Source: Nematopogon swammerdamellus (Eukaryota > Arthropoda > Insecta > Lepidoptera > Adelidae). Taken from it: a DNA stretch of 64,000 nt. The stretch is taken from assembly GCA_946902875.1 (NCBI GenBank), contig OX336338.1, positions 11,957,971-12,021,970 on the forward strand. The letters are read 5' to 3'. Below the pieces are notes generated by a model that was given only the letters and a program-made list of their open reading frames with translations, ran no database searches and was not told the origin of the DNA. This document shows positions 34,086 through 43,534 of this stretch, piece after piece. The translations under genes and the position numbers were made by a program. Numbering within the stretch: the stretch's first letter is position 1; every line of letters starts with the position of its first letter.

Positions 34086-34679
34086 GGTACCTACATTACT
34101 TCAAAACACTGCAAATCCTTCTTCTGCACTGAAGAAAAGTGTAATATTTTCCTGCCATCATAGAAGTTTAGTTATAGTGGAAAGTCTTACCGCAAATACT
34201 GCTAAAATAATTTATTAGAAGTTTACGAGAGGAGTTATTTTTCGTAAAGTGTCTGACGAACGATACGAGAAGGAACTTCATAGCTCGTTGATAAAATAAA
34301 GTAGACACAGAGCTGCACGAAAGAGATTAAGGAACTGTAAGCCTAAAACAAATGGGACATTATTCAGAAAGGATTAACGGGATTAAAATTTGTCAATATG
34401 TAGGACTAGGAACCTATTAAAAGTTCTTGTAGTTAAATAATACAATCTCAAAAACTGGTTTTATGAAACTTGACAATCTTAGCATGCTTGGCTGACTACA
34501 CCCGTGATGTCTGCTCATCAAATACTCTGTTCTTGTCGGAACTAGGTGCCATGCCATGTCATGTCATGTTTCTCGCCATCTTTCACGCTCACAAATGGCT
34601 CTGGCAGCTTGTGATACATGTACGACGGACGGACGGACACACGAACAGACTTAAGTAATAGCATAGCAAAATAAAAAAT

Positions 34680-34735
34680 ATATTATAATATACTGAACAC
34701 TTATGTGTTCAGTATATACATATTTTATTATTTTG
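34680..34735. repeat. AT-rich hairpin (TATACTGAACACATA arms)
   Basis: ATATACTGAACACTTATGTG folds on itself with GTGTTCAGTATAT; the flanks (AAATA/TATTT) extend it. Confidence 0.55.
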
Positions 34736-35083
34736 CTACTGACATCTAAAACGACGAGAAATACATACGAGAGTACATATTAGACACTAATAAAACTGCA
34801 TGGGAATAAAAGTTTTTGTTTTATAAAATATTTAAAAGTTGAATATAGATTTATAAGCATTTTGTTTCTAGAATATGTTTACCACTGTTTTTTTATTTTT
34901 CCTATACTTACATAATCTTCTATACTTACATAAAATAAAATCGAAGACTTACCGTGTCTGTACAATTTTTGCAAAAAAATAACTGGCAGACGGGAGGAAT
35001 AAGTAATAGAACGTAAAAAAACTATTTTGAAATGTTTGTCTGTTTGTCGTTTTGTTTGTTCGTTTGTACGCGCATCACGCAAA

Positions 35084-35143
35084 CGCCACTCATTGGATTC
35101 AAAATCTAAGTAGGTACTTAGATTTTGAATCCAATGAGTGGCG
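35084..35143. repeat. Perfect 27-bp inverted repeat
   Basis: CGCCACTCATTGGATTCAAA continues to CTAAG, a 6-base loop TAGGTA, then the exact complement. It sits where an RTE-type 3' motif (CGCATCACGCAAA-CCACT) would continue, so it is a foldback duplication of that repeat. Confidence 0.75.
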
Positions 35144-35403
35144 AACAAATATGAAGCTTTATTCTGAGTAATATTTAGTGTTTATTTGATCAAAATCAAC
35201 CAACAGAATAAAAAAATATTAAATTTTTAAGTTTAATTAACAACCCCATAGCACCACGCCACAGCGTGTTGCGGGGCGGTCTGTCGCGGGGAGGAGCGTG
35301 CCTAATATTTTGAGTGCATAACCTCTTTAACTGTTTTCTTTTTAGGATTTAATATCACAAATGATTAATTTTCAGGTGGTTCTTAAAGAATAATTTGTCA
35401 TGT

Positions 35404-35445
35404 TCAGTTAACCACGCGGACGAAGTCGCGGGCAAAAGCTAGTAT
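35404..35445 (-). repeat. Solo terminal module (CTAGCTTTTGCCCGCG)
   Basis: On the minus strand ACTAGCTTTTGCCCGCGACT and CGTCCGCGTGG, the module that bounds the foldback elements, here without the rest. Confidence 0.5.
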
Positions 35446-35769
35446 AAGTATAATAATAAAAACATATAACATAATAAATTAATAATATTCTAGAATATTT
35501 GAAAAATATTATGATTTACAAGGTCTGTAACTATATCTAGCGCACCCTTGACCGACCCCTGCTTCGTCCAGGTCAGCTGGATGTCGAGCGTTGCCTCTGG
35601 TGCCAAAATGGACCAACTAAAATGATATAAAAACGCACACGAGCGCATAATCGCTTAATAATTACACAGCGGCAGGCGTTCAGACATTCCGCCAATTCTT
35701 AGAATCACGTCCGACGAATACGTTTTCATTAGTGCATCCTGACTGCTAGTCCACTGAGCTGACGGGAGT

Positions 35770-36285
35770 CGACGTCATCATTAATACGTACTCGTTAACA
35801 ACATCAACTGCGTATTGGGCTGCCTTTGGAAAGTTAAAATTCGCCCTGCAAAACCTTCCGCAAAATTTAAAGACCCGTATATATGACCATATGACCAGTG
35901 TCTCCTCCCGGTTATGTATGACGCACGGGTGTGAAACGTGGACGGTCGCCGGTGTAAGGTTGAAATTTGCCCAGCGAGCAATGGAGCTACGTGATATGGC
36001 GCGTAACGAGGCAATCCGCCGACGTATCAAATTAGTCGATACTGGACACCGGGTGGCTAAACTCAAGCGGCAGTGGGCTGGGCACGTCAGCCGAACAGAC
36101 GACGACCGTTGGAGTAACCGTGTCCTACACTGGCGGCCGTGGACAGGAAAACAGAGTGTGGGAAGACGACATCAAGGACGTCGGCGGAAAGCAATGGTTC
36201 CGTACCGCTGAAGGCCGCGAGGACTGGAGGAAAATCAGAGAGGCGTATGTCCAGCAGTGGACGCTTACACGCTGACTGTCTGCTT
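35770..36285 (+). pseudogene. RTE-like LINE 3' ORF fragment, degraded
   Basis: The frame reads CETWTVAGVRLKFAQRAMEL, AKLKRQWAGHVSRTDDDRWS, HWRPWTGKQSVGRR, then breaks. The 3' end GCGTATGTCCAGCAGTGGAC is retained. This is the same C-terminal region as in the cleaner copy at 48435-48907, with frameshifts. Confidence 0.75.
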
Positions 36286-36502
36286 GGTCACGCATAACGT
36301 AAAAAGTACCTACCTATATTGACCCAATTTGGATGTATGTAGTTTTCAGAAACAAGACGAGAGACTAAAACAACGATTACAGGCAGGCTCTAACGCTTTT
36401 AACATCATTATTCATCATACGAGCTGAGCAGTTCGATCACAAGTTGAGCGCAGCCACAGAAAAAAGTTAAATTACAAATTTAAAAAACCCGCGCAGCTCT
36501 GC

Positions 36503-36560
36503 AGTAAATAAAATATAAAAACTCAGAGCTGGGCCTCTGAGTTTTTATATTTTATTTACT
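36503..36560. repeat. Perfect 26-bp hairpin
   Basis: AGTAAATAAAATATAAAAAC plus TCAGAG, a 6-base loop CTGGGC, then the exact complement. Confidence 0.75.
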
Positions 36561-36577
36561 TAGCGGTCCCCCGACTC

Positions 36578-36943
36578 CTTTAAGTGTGTACCGTGTGGGG
36601 CCGGTACTTGTACCGTGTGGGGCCGGTACTTTAAAAGAATAGCCCCACTGCATCTCTCCCCGTGTATGTCGTAAAAGGCGACTAAGGGATATGACTCCCT
36701 TCTTATATTACTAGGTGGTAGGGTTTAACCCGCCCGGGTTGGTACCACCGCACTAAATGAAAGGTCGGTCGAAACGGCTATGTAAATAGTTTGTGTTTTC
36801 CGTCCAGTTCAGTGTAGCCGGCGCGACCGAAGGGAAGTACTGACGTGGCACCAAGTTCACCCGGTGTTATGGGCTGACATCACGGATGTTGTAGGTGATG
36901 TAGCCAACCGTGTCAGTTTCCATAAAAAAAAAAAAAAAAAAAA
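36578..36943 (+). mobile_element. Chimeric SINE (E head + A body), complete with A20 tail
   Basis: The 5' end GTACCGTGTGGGGCCGGTAC is tandemly duplicated. Then CCCCACTGCATCTCTCCCCG and GTCGTAAAAGGCGACTAAGG (E head) join at GATATGACTCCCTTCTTATA to the A body, which ends GTGTCAGTTTCCAT and a pure A run (36924-36943). The long tail suggests a recent insertion. Confidence 0.8.
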
Positions 36944-37090
36944 GTAGGTAAGTAACCGGAAATTATTTTTGACTTTTTAAGTTAAATTTGTAATTTAACT
37001 TTTATTTTAAGCTTTTTAACAAAAACGTATCCAAATCGGTCCATCCGTTTAGGAGCTACGATGCCCAAAACTCTTTTTGCGTCGGTTGTT
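36944..37090 (-). repeat. Fragment of the CCCCCGACG repeat family
   Basis: CCAAATCGGTCCATCCGTTT and GGAGCTACGATGCC are the inverse of the 4859-5175 repeat. Confidence 0.55.
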
Positions 37091-37716
37091 AATTATAAAA
37101 TAATATCACGTTTGTTTTGTTACTGCATCATATTCAGAATTCTTTTCTCTCTGTTTTATTAGTTAGTAGGTATGTTGTTTAATTGTGTGTCTGCTACTCC
37201 TACTGGCATGGACCTTCTTCTGTCTACGACGACGCTGTAGGTAGATGTTCAGGGTGACCGATGGCTGACTAGCTGACTAGCTATCGGTCACCTTTAATTT
37301 TATAAACTATGACTACTTATACAGAACTCGTTTTTGCTTATATCACGCACGTGCTTATACATCGTATTAACTGTATGTTTCCGATAAATCCCGAGCTAGT
37401 GGACTGTATTGAGAAGTGTCGATAGTGAGTGCGGATGGGACTTGTCCGGCTAAAACAGCTAAGTAATGGATAAGGGGCACCTGAAGGTGCCATGTCAGGA
37501 GCCGCCACCTTCCACATCTGCCGCTCGTGGCCGGAACAGATGCCAAGGTTGCACCAGGTTTCAGGAGACGCCCCATATGTAGGTCCCGCCTGTTAGTTGT
37601 AGGTAATGTCTAAAGGTGCACCAACACCACTGATCAAATCGACAAATCACCGTTTAACTGCCGAGGCGAGAATGTTCTTTTTTAACATCTAGGTATTATA
37701 TTTTATTTCTATTTTT
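37091..37716. other. Intergenic DNA, no feature recognised
   Basis: A slightly GC-richer part at 37380-37600 has a 69-codon minus frame with no recognisable domain. Confidence 0.4.
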
Positions 37717-38078
37717 AGGCTTCCGTATCCGGTACGAGACCCTATTACTAAGCCTACGTCGTCTGTCTGTCTGTCTGTCTGTCCGTCCGGCTGTCCGAGG
37801 GCTGTATCTCTTGAACCGTAATAGGTAGCCCGTTGAAATTTTCACAGAATATATAGTGTTATTTATTATAGCCGATATAATAACAAATCATTTAAAAAGG
37901 AAAAAAATTCACGGGGGTTCCCATAGAATAAAAAGTGTATGCGGGCCATCTACCGAAAAGAGTACAAAGCATTTAACTAATCGTGAATTTTAAGTAATAT
38001 GAGTGGCGCTGACCATGACATGGCGATACGGAACGCTCCTCGGTGCGCGAGTTCAACTCGCACTTGGCCGGTTTTTTT
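37717..38078 (+). repeat. Dispersed repeat ending CTCGCACTTGGCCGG (copy 4)
   Basis: CCGGTACGAGACCCTATTAC, a GTCT microsatellite-like run, CGTAATAGGTAGCCCGTTG, and the end CAACTCGCACTTGGCCGG. The T run at its end is shared with the tail of the inverted family B SINE that abuts it. Confidence 0.7.
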
Positions 38079-38438
38079 TATCTAATCCGGCATGACAGCC
38101 AATATCACCTCCGATAAAGTAGGTGCCATACCAGAGACTTCCCTTTGAATTTGCTGGATATATTTGACTAGAGGAGAACACAGCCGAGGTTGCTCAGCGG
38201 CCATCATACATCCAGTACGGTGGTATCAACCCAGTCGGCTACAATTTGCCTACCACTTAGTAAGGGAAAAGGGAAGGGACCTCCTGTTTTACACGGGTTC
38301 CGAACAGTGAAGCAGCAGGTTTAGGTATGCACGTACATTTTTCCGTTAGAAAAAACTCATTGGTACACGCCGACCGGATTCGAACCCCGGACCTCTCGCA
38401 AGAGAAGCCGACGTCCAGACCAGTCGGCCACCCGCCGC
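38073..38438 (-). mobile_element. tRNA-headed SINE (family B)
   Basis: The head reads (minus) TGGCCGACTGGTCTGGACGT, with an A-box mismatch, and GGTTCGAATCC-like CCGGGGTTCGAATCCGG. The 3' half has lost about 30 bp (CATGACAGCC junction). Confidence 0.8.
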
Positions 38439-38462
38439 GCCGCTTGTTTATATTGGTAGGTG

Positions 38463-39480
38463 CAAATGTTTTTAACCGACTTCCAAAAAAGGAGGAGGTT
38501 CTCAATTCGTCTGTATGTTTTTTTTTTTTTTTTTTTTTTTTTTGTATGTTTGTAACACGATTTCTCCGTCAATTGAGGGCCGATTTAGAAAATTTTTTTT
38601 TTGTTAGTTAGATTCTTTTTTTGTTAGTTAGGTCATACTTCCGAGGTGGTCCCATTTCAATTTTATCGAAATTGGTTCAGTGGTTTTCGAAAAATCAGCA
38701 TAATACTATGGTGTGTGGTTACCTTCAGCAAAACTTGTGATGTGGTCGTTTTCGGCAATTTTCAGTTTGATAAATTAGTATGGTGTGTGGTTACCTTCAG
38801 CAAAACATTTGTGATGTGGACTTATTCAGCAATTTGCAGTCTGACACATATGGCGAATAATTCTGTACCACTTCAATCGATTTCGATTATTCGATTTCGA
38901 TTATTCTTTTTTATGTAATATTACTAAAAAGAATGAAATAAAAACGATTTCCAAAAAACAAAAAAAAAAAAACTAAAAGTATTAAATACCTAATATTTTG
39001 AAATTTTCTCTGTCCTGTTGAAATACATGAATCGATATACTAGTGATACATATTCGGACCCTTGTTTCATGAATATTCTAAATTTGAAATTTTTTATCTT
39101 TTCCGACCGGCGCTTAATTTATTATGGTACCTGGCCAGTACCTACTGTACCGAGTACCATCGAGCTGGTTTGATGATGGAGACAGAAGGTGGCCATAGGA
39201 ACTCCTAAACTACACATGATAAACCCATCGTGTTTGGGCTCGTTGCATTTGTCTTCACGAGAAATTTACTTTAGACCTAAAAGATTCTCAATTCGACGGT
39301 ATGTTTTCTTTTTTTGGATGTTTGTTACGCGATTACTCCGTCAATTGTGGGCCGATTTTGAAAATTCTTTTTTTTTTTATTTGAAATGGGATAACCCTGA
39401 GGTTTTTGAAGTGAAAACTTCTTTAGCGGCTCTTGGCACTTTTTTAGGTGGGTAAAAATGTATAACTCGCGACATCGCGT
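38463..39480 (+). repeat. Two copies of the CCGACTTCCAAAAAAGGAGG repeat
   Basis: 38463-38700 and 39270-39400 share TTCTCAATTCG, GTATGTTT, TTTCTCCGTCAATTG and GGGCCGATTT. Between them is a local tandem duplication (TATGGTGTGTGGTTACCTTC twice, 38708 and 38779). Widespread lepidopteran repeat type; class unknown. Confidence 0.55.
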
Positions 39481-39579
39481 CAGCGTCATTTTTAAAATGA
39501 AACCTTAAGTCATTGCGTTAAGGGTTAAGTTAGAGTGGCACGGGATCTGCCGGCACTCCCGGAGTGCAACTGTTAAGTA

Positions 39580-39770
39580 GGGTTCCGTAACACGTTTATG
39601 TCTGTCCATTCTACTAAGTTCTGCAAAATGAATGTAGGGTTCCGTAACATATGCATGTCTATCCGTTCTACTAAATTTTACAATTTTCAACCAAGGTCCT
39701 CCGACGGTTATTTTATAATAAAAGTAGGCTTCCGTAACACGTTTATGTCTGTCCATTCTACTAAGTTCTG
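39580..39770 (+). repeat. Three tandem copies of a GGGTTCCGTAACA unit
   Basis: GTTCCGTAACACGTTTATGT and CTGTCCATTCTACTAAGTTC recur at 39582, 39640 (diverged) and 39732 (near identical to the first). The last copy runs straight into a family A SINE. Confidence 0.6.
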
Positions 39771-40117
39771 CAACATCACCTACAACGTCCGTGATGTCAG
39801 CCCATAACACCAGTGCCATGTCAGTGCTTCCCCCTTTGATCGTGCTGACTACACTGAACTGGTCGGAAAACACAAACTATTTACATAGCCGTTTCGACCG
39901 ACGTTTAATTCAGTGCGGTGGTACCAACCCGGGAAGGTTAAACCCTACCACCAAGTAAGATTACGAGGGAAGGGACTTACAGTTTTACGAGGAATCCGAA
40001 CCTTGGTCAGCCTCCAACGGTCAGCGGTCACCCATCTAAGTACTGACCGCACCCAGCGTTGCTTAAAATTCAATAGCGACAGTTGACTGTCTGCACCACT
40101 GAGCTATCGAAGCTGAC
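39771..40117 (-). mobile_element. SINE family A with well-preserved tRNA/5S head
   Basis: On the minus strand the head is AGCTTCGATAGCTCAGTGGT, then AAGCAACGCTGGGTGCGGTC and TAGATGGGTGACCGC, then GGTTCGGATTCCTCG. The A tail is missing; the 3' end stops at GTAGGTGATGTTG. Confidence 0.8.
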
Positions 40118-40159
40118 GTGGTCCTATTTTAATTGGGTCAAGATCGGATTGGAAAGCGA

Positions 40160-40199
40160 GGCGGAATCGCGAGGCCGAAGGCCGAGCGATTCCGCCGAG
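40160..40199. repeat. Hairpin enclosing a GAGGCCGAAGGCCGAG unit
   Basis: GGCGGAATCG and CGATTCCGCC flank GAGGCCGAAGGCCGAG, the core of the foldback units at 26-31 kb. Confidence 0.55.
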
Positions 40200-40243
40200 T
40201 ACATTAATAGCAAAAAATTACTAAAAAAAACTGTGAAATAAAA

Positions 40244-40600
40244 AAAAAGTTTTAAAAAACATAAAACCGACTTCCTAAAAAAAGTAAAACTAAAAAACTA
40301 TTTAAAATAAAAATATAAAAACCGCCTTCAAAAATATATGAAATAAAAACCTAAAAAAAAAACGAACCCTAGAGTTGAAGGCGGTGCTAAAGCAAGCAAA
40401 AATGATGCATGAAAGAAAACATGAGCGGATGATAATATCCTTTGTGATTTGTGTAGCCTTTTTAGCACCGCCTTCCACTCTAGGGTTCGTTTTTTTTTTT
40501 TAGGTTTTTATTTCATATATTTTTGAAGGCGGTTTTTATATTTTTATTTTAAATAGTTTTTTAGTTTTACTTTTTTTAGGAAGTCGGTTTTATGTTTTTT
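40244..40600. mobile_element. Palindromic MITE (155-bp arms)
   Basis: AAACATAAAACCGACTTCCT on the left pairs with AGGAAGTCGGTTTTATGTTT on the right. Complementarity runs inward to CGAACCCTAGAGTTGAAGGC against its complement. The loop is about 45 bp, and its ends (GCGGTGCTAAA/TTTAGCACCGC) pair as well. Nearly perfect. Confidence 0.8.
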
Positions 40601-40781
40601 AATTATGGTCGCTATATACATTTTCATCCCATTTTTTGGAACATTGCACTTAATTGTTATTTTGTTGACACAAACAATGGGCGCTCTGATATGAACATGG
40701 CTCCGGCAGGAACGAGGTAACTATAGTAAGTTGCTAAAGCTCATTAACAATTTTTTTTTAATACATTGTATTTTTGTTTTA

Positions 40782-41368
40782 TACAGGGTGGCCCAGTTAT
40801 AGTGGTCCAAAAAAGTAATGTAGTTAGTAATGTTTTAAAAAATAAGATTTTAAAAATTAAGGTAATCTTCACTTTTTATTGTAGTGACTTTGTACAAATG
40901 ATGTTAATTTTGAATATGTTACAATTGTAACACCACTGCAATTTTTGGTCTGGAGTATTGTGATATGTATAGGTAGTTTTTAAGGGCATAGAGAAATCTC
41001 CGGTAGTATTTTTGTTTTCACAGTGATTTTTCAAAAATTAATCAGTTTTAATGTAAACAGGACAAAAATTCACTGAAAGGGCTATAGCAACAGTACAGTC
41101 TAGAAGTAAACCTAAAAACTATTCATGACGTACTAGCTACATGTCTCCTCTACTTCTATACCAAATTTTATTCGATTTTGTGGAATAGATACCTAGATAA
41201 CTAGAGCGGTTTATGTGACTAAAATAGAGAAATTTCAAAAAAGTTTAAAAAAATCATACCTTCTAAACTATTGATATCCGCCGAACTAATGTTTTTTTTA
41301 AATAAGTCTACATGAAGTACTGTATCTAAAAAAAATTTTTGGACCACTATAAACTGGGCCACCCTGTA
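40782..41368. mobile_element. Mariner-type MITE with 33-bp TIRs
   Basis: Left TACAGGGTGGCCCAGTTATA, right inverse TACAGGGTGGCCCAGTTTAT, extending through GTGGTCCAAAAA. TA flanks the CAGGG ends as expected for Tc1/mariner. The 0.58-kb AT-rich body has no transposase. Confidence 0.8.
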
Positions 41369-41369
41369 T

Positions 41370-43527
41370 ATAATATTTCCTAAAAATTTTCCAGCTCAAT
41401 TTTAGGATCCAGATCCAAAATAATACGAAAGAAAGCTGTTAGTATTGAAACAGGACTATCCAGAGCCGTGACTACAGTTTAGTAGTGGGGCCGCCGCGTT
41501 GCCCGCAGTCAGTCAGTACTCCACCCACGCTCATCTTATTACTCCGATTTTCTCCAGCTTCGATCCTTTCCATTCCAACGTTATATATAATTATTACTGC
41601 CTATTATGAATCAATAACATCCAAAAATAAATCACCGAAGAATGATTTCTAAATTTTTGCAGAAAAATTATCGAATCGAACAATGAGGCAAAATGAAATA
41701 GCCCCACATTAAACGATACTTCAACCAGAACAATAAAATAAAACTAAGTCCGCACAAAAACAAAAGTTAATAGTTAATAGAGGAAAATGTCAAATAATAT
41801 TTGTTAGAAAAAAATAGATGGTGCTAATCCTGTCGGGCTCCATGAATAAACTTCTGTCTGATGGAAATGGAGTGCAGTCCGACAAAACGTTTGTAACAAG
41901 ATAATATAGGTAATGTGAATGGTACGGCGAGGCCGTTTCTGGGTATGTGTTTATTTCCTGGATCGAGACCCATTCACTATTGTGGAACAGTCTGTTGGGA
42001 GCGCGGCGGGGCTGCGGCGGCGGCGGCGGCGGCGCGGCACAGGGCACTACCTTCCCGCGAGTTAGCGGGTGTTCGTGCGCGGGCGGGGGCGGGGGTGGGC
42101 GCTGGGGCGGGGTGGCGCGGGGCAGAGGTTAGCATAAAAACCTCGCTCACTACAATCATTATAATGGGTTGAGATGAACATGTGGGCTTACGATTCCACT
42201 GCATTGGGCAATGTGTGTATGTATCCACCATAGACGTAGATAACGTATATTATATTTTCTAAGGTACCCCCAACGCAACGCTTAGCAAATAACTTGTTGC
42301 CTATAATTAAGGTTGACTGGAAAACAATTCGTACTGCAATAGGTCCGCCTTTTATGCTACCAACCTGGTGCGGTGGTACGAACCTGGGCGGGTTAACCCC
42401 TTCGCCTAGTATGGAAAAAGGGAAGGAATCTCAAGATTTACGTGGAATCCAAACTACGCTCAGACTCCAATCGCCGAACGGTCTCATTCATCCTCCACAG
42501 TTTTAGTTTTGTCAGTTTCCGGATCATTTATTTGTATTAATTGAATTAAGTACTAGGGCTGCCAGTCAGTCAAAATTCCAGGACACAACTAAAAACAAAA
42601 TGGTTTTTATTATTTCATTCGACAAAAAAAATCATTGTAAGTACCTATTAAAATGTAAGGAACCTACTAAGGTAAAGGTAAGTTAATAACATAGTGTCTA
42701 AATTAATTTCTACTTGTATTTTGAAATCAAGTAGCTCCATGAACTCCGAACAAGATTCGTCCGAGTTCACCGGAGTTTATAGCTCAGCCTTGACCAAGTT
42801 CACGGACATCGGTCAGCTCACATACTTGCCATTTCATAGTTAACAAAAAGTTAGGTACTCACTGCTATGGATAGAACTAGAGATCATAGGTTAGTGAAAT
42901 AGCCCTATCGTAAAAAGTACGCCCATATTTTGTTGGTCCATTTTTGGGAAGATTCTCATATTGTATTGTTCTCAATGAACAATGAATACAAGCAATCTTG
43001 ATCAACTTTATCGTTTGATTCCTAAGTTTTCTGCAAGTTCGGACAGCAGTTTTGGAAGCTCGTCTTTATTTTTGATGTTATGTCTCTTGACCTTTGAATG
43101 TTACTTGTTACTTGACATAATATGTTTCTTCAATGATATTTTGTTTCTTGATCTCATAATATGATATATTTATAGGTCGGTATACGCACGCACGGGACGC
43201 CGCATATTTCTTTGGTACCTACGTATTTTAAATTTTTACCCGGTACAATGGACCGCGGGAGACGTATTAACTAATTCCGGGACAATCCCGACCACTCCCG
43301 GCCAAGTGGCAACCTTACTAGGTACACCTATCCTCACCGCCAATATGTTTCACAACTTTATTATATAAAAATCTGTACCTACATCATTTACAGGGCAAAA
43401 GTCAAATATGTACCTGATTTTATGAATAACTACTTATAAAATAAACGGTTTAATGTTATTATACTTCATCTGTACATTCATAGTTTTATTATCCTAGAAA
43501 CAAAAGAATACGACTCACAACACTACA
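41370..43527. other. Intergenic DNA with a GC patch and a SINE fragment
   Basis: GC-rich 41995-42125 (GCGGCGGCGGCGGC). 42365-42505 is a degraded minus-strand family A SINE fragment (GGTGCGGTGGTACGAACCTG, TACGTGGAATCC). No gene recognised. Confidence 0.45.
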
Positions 43528-43534
43528 CCTATAC

